Origin: Cristatella mucedo
Lineage: Eukaryota > Bryozoa > Phylactolaemata > Cristatellidae
Assembly (NCBI GenBank): GCA_009760855.2
Contig: WPIO01000012.1
Span: forward strand, 4,794,001 to 4,858,000
Length of the DNA stretch: 64,000 nt
Direction of reading: 5' to 3'
Position numbers and translations under genes: made by a program. This document shows positions 12,936 to 25,492 of this stretch, one piece after another. The notes below the pieces were generated by a model. It was not told where the DNA came from, searched no databases, and saw nothing but the letters and a program-made list of their open reading frames with translations. The stretch's first letter is position 1, and each line of letters opens with the position of its first letter.

Positions 12936-13834
12936 CACACATATATATGTTTACTTTCTTGAACTGGGCGTTATTAAGATGCAAGGACACATGGAGGAGA
13001 TTGGGTATGGCTCTAGAAGGCTAACAGTCTTCTTGTACTGGGAAGTTAGAGATCAGTAGTGATAGGCTTGACAGAGGGCATTGAGATATAACTGGAAAAG
13101 AAGGAGAAAAGTCCTGCGGGATATAACCGTGATGTTGGATTCTCTGATACTGTCTATCTAGCCTACGAAGAATTTAAAAACACGATCTTCAATATCGCCA
13201 CTAGGATAGTTCAGTATAGTGCTGATCTGGGAACGATTAAGAAGACAGTTGATGGTCGAATCAGCTCTTTGGATTGTACATCTGTAACTTCAAAATACAG
13301 AGCCAACCGGAAGCAATGAAACTCTACAATCTTATCAAAGCTAGACTTGGCCTAGGCCTTTAGATTGACTGGCCTGATTTACTAAAGACCTCATACATCA
13401 GTGGGTGCAAAATTAGTCCTAATTTCATGCATGTTTTTTTAGCTTTCGGTTAATCATTCTAGATATCTTAAAATGTTTGCAGTAAACTACACTGCATCCG
13501 GGTGGTAGGTATATTGCGTTGGTCAGGTGAGAAAACTCCTCCGGAATATTGACTGGGGTTGTGCTGTAGCATTTCGCCAGTGAGATACGGTCGGCTTGAG
13601 AAATATACTAGTGATGAAGCTAACTTTGTGGACGGAAACATGAGTGTTGCGGGACCATCAAAGGTTTTATGATTCACAGGGAGACTATCTACGGAGGAAA
13701 TGAGATGAGTATGCTTTAAATATGGATATCCTGGGAATTTGTTTCAGGTCCACTTCTTTTCAAAATGTATGTTATTTCCTTGGCGATTACAAACGATGCA
13801 AGGTATAACATAAAAAGTAACAGAAACAGTAATA

Positions 13835-13905
13835 TTGAATTTAGATAGTGCCCTAAGAGAACTCTACCTTTTTCTAGGCACTTCACATAATCTGGAAGTG
13901 AAGCA
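13835..13905 (+). repeat. LINE tail fragment
   Basis: It contains ATAGTGCCCTAAGAGAACTC...TCTAGGCACTTCACATAATC, a member of the LINE-tail hairpin family. Confidence 0.5.
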
Positions 13906-13978
13906 TATTCATTGCTGTTTGACAGCATGCAGAGTGTCAGCACATATGAGCATACAAAAGGCAACTCATTTCATTAAG

Positions 13979-14145
13979 TAGCTGTTTTAACAACCTATTT
14001 TCTGTAGCAACAGAAGAGCCTTTTCGGCTATCACCACCACTTGCAGCGACAATAAAGCATCACCTACCGAAAGATCCGAACCCATGACCTCGATCCCGAG
14101 GTCGTGAAAGCAACCGCTTTACCTAGTGTGCCATCACGGCTCACC
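13979..14145 (-). mobile_element. SINE-A copy
   Basis: Diverged but complete in layout. Minus-strand head GGCACACTAGGTAAAGCGG, the palindromic arm CACGACCTCGG/CGAGGTC, a degraded B box, and the body with GGTGATAGCCGAAAAGGCTC. Confidence 0.7.
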
Positions 14146-14679
14146 AACTTAAACGGAAAGAGCAAATGTAGTGATGGGCGGGTAGATTATTATATTTTTA
14201 TTAAATGTCGCTTAGTCAGGGTATATTGTCATATCAGTCGGAAATAAATTCCAGGTTTTGGAAGCACACAAATGGAAGCCAATTTCTCGAAAGAATTTTA
14301 GGTGTGTAAGAGACATAGCTAAATGGCTTGAGTCAGATGAGCGGACGGTACGATGCGAAGCCTACTATTTTAGGTATAGGTGTGTAAATAATTTGTATAT
14401 TTTAGGTGTGTAAATAATTTGTTTTCGTTCGCCTCAGTTTCTGACATATTTAATTCTTCGGGATAAAGCGTCCTTCGTGGGCTTGCGTGAGCTTAAATTT
14501 TGCGTGGTATCATCAAAAGTTGACAACATTATTGCCCAAATCAAAGCTTTCTTAGATCAGCGTAAGACAGCCAAACTAGTTAACTCGTTTATGACACATT
14601 ATCTAGAATTATTCCAATTCCCTTTATTAAGGACTCCAGCACCTGCGATCCTAATCGTCTGCACCTGATGCAAAGATCT

Positions 14680-15190
14680 GCAGGTCGTCCGGTCTGTCTC
14701 TAGGGCATAGCTGCTACATCACCGCTGGCTTCCCGTCAAGCATCGAATCAACATTTAAGATTTCCTGTCTGGCTCTATGGGTGGCTAAGACCCTTTCACC
14801 ATCCTGCCTGTCCGACCTCGTAGTCTCGCATCAAGTACTCTCTGGGTTCCAAATCGTCTCAGACTTAAGTGCCTATATATATATTGAAAGTTTTCAATGA
14901 CTTGGCTTCAGTTTGTAAGCACTGAAAGTCTAGAAGTCACTCCCGGCTTATGTTTCCGCCTGCAATAGCACTTTGAATATGATTTAAATCTCAGCTGAAG
15001 GCGCACCTGTTTCATTCAGCTTTCCCTAGGCCCTAGTAAACTTTCCTTTTTTGTTTGTTTTTTGCATGCTTACCTGCACGAGATTCAGTGCATGCTAGTA
15101 ACTAAGGGCTGTAAAGTGCCTTTGTAGAGATTTAGTTTTCTTGGAGCACTTATTCAACCCTATTCCTATTCAACCCCACATATTATTATT
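14680..15190 (+). mobile_element. LINE 3' end
   Basis: The decayed frame holds a fragment resembling the LPVKxRI segment (GFPSSIEST in one frame) found after the RT in CR1/L2-type ORF2. Near 14930-15040 is a SLPAYV-like segment of the ORF terminus. The 3' UTR ends at 15106-15165 with AAGTGCC...GAGCACTT and an (ATT)-rich terminus. At 14160-14420, in the opposite orientation, is another worn LINE 3' UTR. Confidence 0.5.
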
Positions 15191-18100
15191 AACATTACTA
15201 TTAGTACTACAGAGCCTCATTTCCAGTCATGCATAGAGCCGAGAAAGAGATCTAGTTGCATTAGGGTGCTATACAAAGTGTTTTAATTATGAATGTACAT
15301 AGAGATTAGTGCCGTCTGATTAAAAATGTAGCCTATTGTTACTGTCTCGTCTGACTTGCTCTTGTGATGCTGAAGAACCGATGTGGCTACAGGACTGCCA
15401 TTTTGGAACTCAGCATGCTGCAATTGCTTTATTAGAAGAGGGCTGCATGAAAGGCGCAAGAGGAAGACTGGAGTCTGTTCAGAAAAGAAGTTCGACTCAC
15501 ATTAAGAGGGAGCTGATTGCTAGAGCCTAATTTTTCCCAATTTATTAGGAAGTGTATGCTTAAATATCGATAAGCCTGTGCAATAGCCTTCTTAATTTGC
15601 TCTTGTGTATTTCTTTTTGTTCATTTCTAGCTTAATAATAATAATAACAAAATTTTATTTCAATAGTTCTTTAAGAGAAACGAATCTCTTCTTAGGCACT
15701 CTAAAAATGCTGAACAGGAAAATTATTTTTTTCAAATACTGTAATTTTGTGTTTGTCTATTTGTACATCACAGCCAAGCATTTGGAGCAGAGCAGCTTCT
15801 TGCAAGATAAAGTGAATAATTTCGGGTGCAGTCTTTACATTTAGCTTCTCAAAATGACCGTGTTTATTCAGCATATTATTAGTTTCGCTTAATCACAGTG
15901 CGGCTAAGAAAAAAAGTCAAAGACAGCGCTACCATGAGAAACGTGCATGGGCACCTGGCTGGATTTTAGGCAGGGCTCTGCCTCGTTCCGGCTTTCAGTA
16001 CAAAGATCGAATAAGCGAGCTGTTTTCTTTTGGCACGATCTGTACATACGATGTTTGTATAGCGAGGTGGTAAAATATGCATTTTAAAATTGACAGGTTT
16101 ACTGGAGGCATTACTAAGCATTGATCGCAGTCCCAAATAGGGCACCTTAAAGCGGTGTAGAAATATAAACCGCCAATGATGAGCGATTGATTGTAAGTGT
16201 CCTGTCACATACACTTCTTTTAAGGCGCTTCGGCGAATGCGCTTGCAACTTATCTAGCACTACAGCTGAAAAGACAGGTAATCTTAGGGGAAGATCATGT
16301 TGGCTTTGAATTCCGCTTAATGACATGCAACAGAAGTAGGTTGTCTGCTGCAAACGTGTACAATTGTCCTCGCTTCAAAAACATCCGCTTTACTGGTAGC
16401 CGGTTGAATGCTAGGCTCAAAATAAATGTGCAGCGCTGCAACGGCGAGAGCGTAGCTTTAATTCCACTGTCGTGCAGCTCATTACGGCGTGTGTTAAACT
16501 CAAGACTCACCGATACTGCATGAACCTTAAATTTTTCAGAAATGTTTGTAGTCGTGGCTGCGCTTAAATAACGAGGGAAGGGGGCATGTCGTCATTGCTG
16601 AGTCTAGGCAGTGCAGCAGGGGAAAGGGCAGGGGAAATGCGCTAGCTTTCCTGCAGATTTTAAGCCGGTTCGTGGATGCAATGTTTTCATTACCTTGATA
16701 AGAACTCGGAGGTTCAAACTTGCGGCTATATGCGAGAGGAGAGAGCCTTCTGGAGAGGCCGAGCTCTCTCTGCCTCCCACACCCACGAGCTTAAACGCCC
16801 GGGCTCCCCCCTATGGGTGAATCAAAGCCACTTTGACGTTCGAGAGGGCAAAGCCGCTTTCATGTGAGTTGGACCGAACTGGCCCCGTTGTCAGACTTTG
16901 GGAGGTGGGCTAAGCCACCGAACCGTGAGTCGCATCAACCTTGCCTCTCCACCTCAGACCTGCCGGAGTGGAATACACGTCGACAACAAGGCTCGGATAA
17001 GCTCTGCCTCTCGCCTCACCCAGATCCATAATGGGCTGCAGACCCCGTTCGTGTGCTCAATAGCCCATGCCGTGCGTCCATCGGCATTGGCATGCGAGGC
17101 ACCTCGTACAGTCAATCAATGGCGCAGATCCTCGGCTTATGACGTCCGGGGGAGAGTCATTTTGAAGAGAACTATGGGCGTCTAGCAAATGTGACCCCTC
17201 ACCAAAAGCCCTCGCCAGACGATGGCTCTGACCTGTGGATGAAGGTGAAGATGAAAGGTCGATGACGTAGGATAAACGATGGCGCTTCTTTGAGGAAAGC
17301 ATTTTATTGAAAATTTTATAATGAAAAGCTAGTCATAATGAGCACTGCGGCACTGAAGCATGAGCCGAGTGAGGATGCAGACGAAAAGAGTGCAGGGGCT
17401 TACCCTTATCTTTTAACGGGTATTGGGAAGTAATAGTGCGACTAAGCGTTCGTTTATTTATGGATCCGCCGCTCGAGACCGCCGCAATCTAATCACGAGC
17501 GATGGGTCGCTTTGCACACTTACCTGGCTTATTGCAGTAGCAGCAGAATATCCGTGCTTATTTATCTGCTTTTGATAGCACCCGCAGTGAGCGTGTCCTT
17601 GTCCAAGGGCCCGGACACATCAGCTGCCCAAGATCCGGTTGCCATCCGCTGAATGCACGAATCTCCACCTGTAACTCCACAAGCCACACGACTACGTGAG
17701 TGTTATGCCGAAAAGTTTTCTAGACTACACTAAAGCCTACGCGGTTTCGGTTTGAATACAGTAGCCAACAGACTGCGATCCGCACATTAACAAAAAGGTG
17801 AAAAGCACGGCTGAGTCAAGCAAGCGGTCGATGGGGTGAGCAGCCTAGCATGGAAGTAGCCGCATAGAGCGGGTGGAAAGGATATGCGTACAAGTGGTCA
17901 AGCACTGTCTGATGACTATGGACAAAACTTTGCACTCACTGCGTTACGGCGCGTCGAGGTCAGCTGGACACCCAATTTGCAAGTGTGCTTAATAATTACA
18001 TCTCCAGTGCAGCTTTCGAACCTGACAAGTAGTGAAAACGAGACTTGCGTAAGCTCTACGTCTTGCGCATAGCTTGAAGCAGTTGCTGACGCGCTGACAA

Positions 18101-20539
18101 CGAGGTCGATGACTGCTGATTTAACAGCCCGTTTGTACAGCGCTGGACGATAAATCACTCACTGCAGGATTTGAACCTGGAATCGTGAAAATCGAGCGCC
18201 TTTAAGCAAGAAGACTGCAGCGTTCGAGCACTGTGATGGTGGGCATGCGATTTGGTAGCCTCGAGGAAAAAACTACGGAGAGGTCAGAGCTGGCAACGGC
18301 ACGTTTTAGTGTCACGGCTATTTTAGCCTCAGCTCAGCCCCCACACCCATGGGCAGTCCGGTGCAGTTCAGTGCGAAAGAGGCTTGTTGATGGCGCCGAG
18401 ACTTCTAAGCCGCGACCGCAATCCATATCGACTTCGGATTAGCGGAAGATGGTCGCAGTGACAAGAGCGGCGAGCCTCTGGTCAACTGGTAACGACGCCT
18501 TGGGAGAGGCCCGGCACTCAGATGCAAGGGTGAACCTGCCAGTGTCAGGAGTCGGCTCGCAGAGGGAAGGCTACCTTGGCTGTCATCGCGGGCTGTGTTT
18601 TTGTCAGGCCTGCCACTCGGACAAATGAATGAAAGGTTGCTTTGAGCTCGCACCTAAGCCTTGCTGACCGCAGCTGATCCAACAAATAAATCGCGAGCCT
18701 AACGCCGGCTGCCAGCCGGCATTGAAGACTCCCCGACGCCCCAACTGCCCCCCCCCCGCGGCTAGCAGTCGCAGCCAGGCTTTTCCGCGGTTGCTAAGGC
18801 CAAGGGAGCGCCAAAAGCAAAATGGGTTGTGCATATTTTTCTAAACTTTTTCATGTGAGAATACCAATCTTGATTTCAAGCAAGTCTATGTATTTAATGG
18901 ACTTGACTATTGCTGGCTGAGCTAGTTCAGTATATTTACTGACTTAGACCAAGCTGTTGCTTGAGGCTCTGGCGGCACACACGTGACGAACCGAAACACT
19001 GAGAGTGCTTCAACCATCATTTATTCAGCTGGCGCTTGCAGCGAAACAAGTGCACTGTCGATCTCCCCTCCATTCGAGTTCGAACCGCTCTTCCCGTCCG
19101 CTCGGCCCACCCTGCCTGCCACAGGCGGGCTAAACCCTGTCAAGGGCGAGCCCGGTTGGCTAAGCTGCGTCAAGGGTGAGCTTGCGAGCCGTTGCTGAAC
19201 TCTGACACACTTATTAGACTGTACAAGCTAGGCTTACTTAACTGGTTGTGCTACAACTACGCCGAAATCATGTCTGACCACTTATCGAATATCCATTAGA
19301 GAATATTGCAAAATTAAGAAATGAGAAAGCAATTTTTGTAAACTGTGATAACCACAGCTTGTACCTGGCCGGAGTTTATGCTGCAAGTGGCGATTCTGTT
19401 GTCATTACCTTTTCTGTAACGTTAGAGAGCACCTACTAATTCTCAGCAAGGTCAACTCTACTAAAGTAGGAATAACTGAAGAAAGTCTTAGCCATCACCG
19501 TCAAACGTGACTCTGCAATAAGATGGAGTGCAAGATGCAGGCTGTGAAAACTGTGATGGACTGAACATATTGTCATTTTTTTGGAGCAACTGTCTAAGGA
19601 AACATGTGGAACACTTGAAAAAAGAAGTGAAGCTATCAGTCTCCTACATTGTACTTTGACCTTTACCTTGTTGGCTCTGCAGCCATTTATTATAGCATCT
19701 GAAGCAAGATTGACCGTGTTCCGAAAAGACTGCAGGATCCAAAAATGAACTTAAAACGCACTTCTTGAGACCTCCACTCTTTTTAAAATGAGTTTGTCAA
19801 GACTTCGAGAAGACCTGTACCAGGAATCACTATTAGATGCCAAATGAATTGTGGGAGTTGCAGTTGAAGGAAGAATCCGCCTAAGGACACGGATATTTGG
19901 ATAACCCTCTCAAGACGGTGATCTCACGGCAAAGGAGAAGATTTCAAGAAAAATTAAGGACAGCACAGGCTATCTCAGACAAGATGTTACAAATAGGCTT
20001 TTCCGGCTCACAGATCTTGATGCAAACAATTTTGGTTTTCGTTGGAAGTTGAATGGATTTTAAACATACTTGACCACTCCTAAGCCCGTGAGCAATGTCT
20101 AGATCTTGGAGGCTTTTATTGTTTAGACATTGATGGAACAGAGCTTAACAACAAAATGTGTAACTGCAAAATACTATAGCCACCCGTCACGATTCGGCAC
20201 TAGAGACGCCACTGAAACTCATGTCATTCATTGTCAGCTACATAGAAGATGTTTCCTAAATTGACAGTTGCCTTACAAGTTCTTCTCATCATAGCTGTGT
20301 GAGTGCCAGTTGTAAACGTTCCTTTGGCAAGCTGAAGATATTCTTTCCTGTCTTATCTGAGAGCATCAATTGGGTCTTATCGACTTTTCGATTGGGCCTT
20401 GCTAAGCATAGAGAAGAAACATAAGAAAATCTCACCTCCCGAAACGAGCGCTCTCACACTTTCCTGTCCGTTGCAGAATTCTTCCGGAAACCAAATTTTT
20501 TGCGAACATCGTACACGGAAACCGATGCAGCTAAGACTT
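15191..20539. other. Long stretch without a supported gene
   Basis: A worn LINE tail lies at about 15650-15710. 16600-17200 is GC-richer, with open frames but no domain. A degenerate tRNA-like GGTTCAAATCC lies near 18165 on the reverse strand, probably a SINE relic. 18700-18770 has a poly-C tract. No RNA gene or protein gene was recognised. Confidence 0.4.
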
Positions 20540-22272
20540 GTTTATAGCTAATCTGATTTTTTTTACCACAGTGCTTAAGAAATTACGTGCCTATGGACAT
20601 CTAAATGCTTATCGCTTCGGGCTGCTGGGTCTACCAGGCCGGTGGATAGTAACCTGCATGTTACTTATGATCATGCGTACCTATTATCGTTTCGTCATCG
20701 TAGTTCAAATGCATTCATAGATGCTACTGTTGTGGCTAAGATTAATGAATTATGCATTAACAAAAGAAAAGCCCTCCGGAGCCGCCTCGGTAGCCGGGGC
20801 CGCCAACTTGGACGCTGCTCATTTGGCGGGACCTGCGAACTGAGTAGTCGCTCGTTTGGTATTCCTAGCATTGTCTAAAACAGCTCAGCACGCGCCCCCA
20901 GATGCGTCACTGTGAACCTCTCTAACTTAGTAATCATCAGGCCTGTTACAACTCCGGCGGCCCAGTTTAACGCTTGTCTTTGGAATCCTCGCTCAAAGTG
21001 CAATAAACCACTAGTAATAAGCGACCTTATTTCTGAAAATGTTCTTGACCTGCTCGCCTTAACTGAAACTTGGCTAAAATTGGTAAACTGCCCGGCAATT
21101 AAAGACACTACCCTGACCGGTTTCTCACTCTTTCACACCATTTGACCAATCAAAATTGGAGGTGGAGTTGCTATTACCACGAGCTCAAAATTTGACTGCC
21201 ATTGCAGTTCCCTCGAAGCAGCCTTGCGAATCGGTTGTTTTGATTTTACTCGACAAGAAGCTACCGATGACGGCAGTAGTCTATCGCCCACCAGGTACCG
21301 AGTCCTTCTTTATTTCACTTTTCTCCGATCTCATTTCGATTCTGTGTTCAAGAAATCGATCCTTCCTCGTTATGGGTGATTTCAGCGCTCGCTTTGATAC
21401 CTTATCTGACGACGCACTAAATTTCGTGCATTGTCTGACCCTCAGTCTCTTGCAGCTAATGTGCATGGCCTTACTCATATCAAGGGTCGCACACTCTACC
21501 AAATTTTCTCCTACAACTGCACTTTGTCATCCCCAATTATTTCCAAATCCTGCTTATCTGACCACAGATCTCATTTAGCTTATAATGTGTGCCCTCCACC
21601 TCCTCCAAGATCCCATGTGAGTCGCGAAACCTCTAGACCCTTGAAATCGATGCTGTCCGTGCGAGAATATCTACCTCACCTCTGCTGCTCAGTCCCTCTT
21701 CCGACCCGTCATCACTGGTAGATTGCTGTAAAACGATACCAGCTGACTTGCTAGACGAGTTTGCACCTCTGACTAAGCGAACGGTTCGCCCTCGCCCAGA
21801 CGGCCTATGATTTACTACATACATTAAACTGGTTAATTCTACTAAGCGTAAGCTTGAAAAGCATATAACAGGACTGATCAGGACTGATTGTCCATCGACA
21901 GGCATACGAGGACTGCTGTAGGTCCTACCAAGTGATCCTAGCAAAGGACAAGTCTAGCTCCTATAAAAACATTGTTTAATTATAGATGCACAATCTAAAA
22001 ATGCCGATGTCGACGATCAACCATCTTCTTAATCACTCCCAAGTTAGCTCCTTACCTAATGATCCATGTGTTGATCTAGCTGATCACTTCTCTAGCTTAG
22101 TTTACCAGAAGATAAACAAGATCAGGGAGTCCATCCCTACGATGGCAGCATCCCCCCTGGAAGGATGTCCCTCAATTCGTTGCAGCACCTCAATGTCTAC
22201 ATTCAAGGTCACTAGTGACCTCGTCCTGAAGTTCATATCCCAACCAAAGAAGACAACTAGTCCTTTGGACCT

Positions 22273-22670
22273 TGTAGTTCGTCTGTACGTATGTATGTGG
22301 TTATTGTATGCCGGCTCCTGACTTGTGACCTTAAGGTCAAGGGGCGTGTAGTTCGTATGTACGCGTGTATGTATGTATTGTATGCCGGCTCCTCTGATGA
22401 GCTTGTGATGTGGCGTGGACACGGGCCAGTAGCCCGCTGGTGGTCAGATGGTGGATTCACCATCAGGGTCGGCCGTTGAACAGCTGTGGTCCGCCTGTGA
22501 TGTGGCATGGACACAGGCCGGTAACCCGCTGGTGGACTGGAGAGTGGAGGAGAGGGGAGTCGAGCGAGAGTAGGGGCCGAGGGGAGCCGTGCGCTCTTGG
22601 GCTCCATGCGTTGTTAATAAACTGTCGGTGTTGGGCATCGGCTGGCTCTCTGCTGTGCGACCAAACTACA
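22273..22670 (+). mobile_element. Solo LTR
   Basis: It starts TGTAGTT and ends AACTACA, the short inverted termini expected of an LTR. The pentamer GACCT is repeated directly on both sides (22268-22272 and 22671-22675). It contains AATAAA (about 22616) as a polyadenylation signal, followed by a GT/CT-rich end. Internally there is a ~100-bp imperfect duplication (GTATGCCGGCTCC twice). No internal retroelement genes are present, so it is a solo LTR from recombination. Confidence 0.75.
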
Positions 22671-22682
22671 GACCTTATTCCC

Positions 22683-22850
22683 GGTTGTAGAACATTTCCC
22701 CCCAGGACGCCCCCCCCCGACATTCCCCTCCCCCGATAACCCTAGGGCATTTCCCCCCCCCCCCCCCGACATTCCCCCCCCCCCGATAACCCTAGGACAT
22801 TTCCCCTCCCCCCCCCCCGACAACACCCCCCCTCTGTAGGACATTTCCCG
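22683..22850. repeat. C-rich tandem array
   Basis: Units of the type GACATTCCCC...CCGATAACCCTAGG(G/A)CATTTCCC alternate with long poly-C runs. It is inverted relative to the G-rich array at 24003-24145 and, with it, brackets the telomere-like array. Runs of 10 or more C make strong G-quadruplex potential on the other strand. Confidence 0.8.
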
Positions 22851-22884
22851 CTATGTTGACGAATGTATAACTAAGAATACAGAT

Positions 22885-22886
22885 AT

Positions 22887-22942
<56 letters not shown>

Positions 22943-22980
22943 CGAGAGAGATATAGATATATATATATATATACATACAT
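22885..22980. repeat. (TA)n with internal (GA)n
   Basis: ATATAT tracts flank a short AGAGAG tract. Confidence 0.9.
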
Positions 22981-23324
22981 GACTTAATGAAGTTCATGCT
23001 CTATTAAAATAAAAATCAACTCAGTCTAATTAGAGGAATTGATGGATTGGAAGGATGGTTTCTAATGGAGCGAGCGGTTCCGGTTGCGCTGCGGCTGCGG
23101 CGAGCTATACAGTTTGGTCCCGCAGAAGTTAGGTCCCGCTCGACGCCGCCAGGCACGTGTTCGTACCCGTCAAAGCGGCGCCCGCTACGGCGTGCCACGC
23201 GCTCCTGCAAATGAGCGCTTAGCCTCAGAGTCTAATGAGTATACCTCGACCTCAAGAGATTTATGCCCTAATGTGCAGTAATTAAATCGCGGAATACGAG
23301 CAAGGGTGGATTTAGGTGGCGAAG

Positions 23325-23998
23325 CCCACCCTAAACCCTAAAACCTAAACACTAAGCCCCTAAACCCCTAAACCCCTAAACTCCTAAATCCCTAAATCCT
23401 AAATCCTAAACATTAAGCACTAAAACCTAAACTCTAAGCCCCCAAGCCCCCAAGCCCCCAAGCCCCCAAGCCCCCAAGCCCCCAAGCCCCCCAAGCCCCC
23501 CAAGCCCCCAAACCCCCAAACCCTAAACCCTAAACCCTAAAACCTAAACCCCAAACCCCAAACCCCAAACCCTAAAACCTAAACTCTAAACACTAAGCCC
23601 CTAAACCCCTAAACCCCTAAACCCCTAAACCCCTAAACCCCTAAATCCCTAAATCCTAAATCCTAAACATTAAACCCTAAACCCTAAACCCTAAACCCTA
23701 AACCCTAAACCCTAAACCCTAAACCCTAAACCCTAAACCCTAAACCCTAAACCCTAAACCCTAAACGCTAAACGCTAAAGCCTAAACCCTAAAAACCCCA
23801 AGCTCAAAATTCTAAACCGTAAACCCTAAACCCTAAAACGATAAACCCTAAACCCTAAAACCCCAAATTCTAAACCCTATGCCCTAAATACCCTAAACAT
23901 TAAACAGAAGAAAACCATAAACCTTACAAACCCTAAACTCTAAACCCAAAAAAACTAAAACCTTAAAACTATAAACCCTAAACCCTAAATCCTAAACC
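23325..23998. repeat. Telomere-like CCCTAAA array
   Basis: About 670 bp of CCCTAAA (TTTAGGG) and variants CCCCTAAA, CCTAAA and CCCCAAG. The best run, at about 23680-23765, is nearly perfect heptamers. It lies inside an insertion within a LINE, so it is interstitial, not a chromosome end. The motif is the plant/algal-type heptamer rather than the animal TTAGGG. Confidence 0.9.
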
Positions 23999-24002
23999 AT
24001 AC

Positions 24003-24145
24003 GCCGGGGGATGTCCTATCCCAGTGGGAAATGTCGGGGGGGGGGATTTCCGGGGGAAGAAATGTCGGGGGGGGGAATTTCCGGGGGAGGAAATGTCGGG
24101 GGGGGGGGAATTTCCGGGGAGGAAATGTCGGGGGGGGGGGTGGAG
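24003..24145. repeat. G-rich tandem array
   Basis: Four units of about 33-37 bp of the form GGAAATGTC-(G)9-12-AATTTCCGGGG. It is inverted relative to the C-rich array at 22683-22850. Together with the telomere-like array it forms one inserted block in the LINE. Confidence 0.85.
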
Positions 24146-24500
24146 ACGTCCATGGGGGAATATCCGTGCCCCCTATTCCTACTGTCCTTCTTGTTCGATG
24201 CATCGATCTGCTCCTGTCATGCATAACTTACCGCATTAATATGTCGTTAGCCTCAGGTCATGTCACAGCACCTCTCAAAAAGGCTGTGGTCAGACCACTA
24301 CTCAAGAAAGCAACACTAGACCAAGAGAACTTAAGCATTTATCCCCCAGACTCTCTTCTATCATTTCTATCAAAGTCACTTGAACGAGTCATGGCCGAGC
24401 AGTATTGAAACTTTCAACTTTTGATAGCAAGTTACAGTCAGATTTTAGAGCCAGTCACTCCACAGACCAGTTTGCTACTTTGAAAAGCAGAAACATTCCC

Positions 24501-25492
24501 TAAGTTAAAACTTTGATAAGCTACCTTGTACTTTTAATACGGTTATTAAAAACTTTCTTGACTCGATATGCTTGCTAGCGTATTTTCTTTGCATTCCTTC
24601 TGTGGTGGAGATATTGTGAAGCAATTTTGACAACGCAATGGGTCGCTATGTGTAGCTTTTCCGTGGGCACCGAAAGGTCTCACTACGCCTGAGCAATCAA
24701 TAGAGCCTAAAGCTGACTAATATGTCTAAATTGAACGCCAGTATCGATCAATTGCTGATTAAAATATTCAGGGGATGATCAAATCATTTCGGCGACAGTC
24801 AGCAGCAATGCAAGATAATTATTTTAAGCTGGCATATTTAAATACGCACCGGCGTAAATGTGGACAGACTTTGATAAGATGAAATTACATGCACGTGTGT
24901 CCAAGTGACTCTCAGATTTGTTACTAATCTGGTCAGTATAAAATTCCACGATGACTAAATATGCTGTTGTAATGTGCATGTAAATGGAATTGTCTCTCAA
25001 TATCCGCTGTCTTCTTTAAAGTAGAAAAACCTCTCAATCCATGCAGTCTGCAGTGTTTGCCTTTGATGAGGTCCCTAGCAAGGTTCTCGAAGAAAAAAGG
25101 GGCACAATGAATGTATGAGACAGTCAAAGCGTATAAGTGTTCCGACAACAACGCTTTTATTAAGTTGAAAATACAAAGGCAGGGGCGATAAATCCGAACA
25201 AAGTCTAAAGTGAGTCTCCGGTCCTATGCTTCAGCAAGCGTCGCCGAATGAATAAATTAGGAAAGAACGGCGATAAAATGTATTTGCTCCCGCGCATAGA
25301 GACCGTCAAAGGTGAGCTCACCCAAGAATGCCTAAGTGAAGTTGCTCGCAAATGCACCTGCGTGGCTTAAAGACATTTTCAATATACCCGTCGGCCGCTG
25401 CATACGTCGGACTATTAGCTGCTGCAGCAACAAATAATTGGCCGGCTCATACAGTTGTCAGGATCCTACTTTTTGTTATTTTTCCGCCAACA
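24501..25492. other. No feature recognised
   Basis: AT-moderate DNA with short frames only. Confidence 0.4.

Larger units (their letters stand above)
20540..24500 (+). mobile_element. LINE ORF2 remnant interrupted by two insertions
   Basis: An APE-type endonuclease region at 20900-21590 carries LLALTETWL, AVVYRPPG and FLVMGDFSARFDTL. The linker before the RT reaches the segment ending SPLDL at 22272. RT motifs resume at 24176-24400 with LKKAVVRPLLKKATLD and LLSFLSKSLERVM. Between them lie a solo LTR (22273-22670) and a second insert (about 22683-24168). The frame is broken in several places. The family is CR1/L2-like, consistent with the fragments at 12120 and 63455. Confidence 0.8.

Noticed and set aside
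23325-23998. A chromosome end
   Set aside because: Unique sequence and LINE codons continue on both sides, so the telomere-like array is interstitial.
22683-24145. CRISPR-like array or phase-variable locus in the regular G/C-rich units
   Set aside because: The units lack constant repeats with unique spacers and lie in a repeat-rich animal genome.
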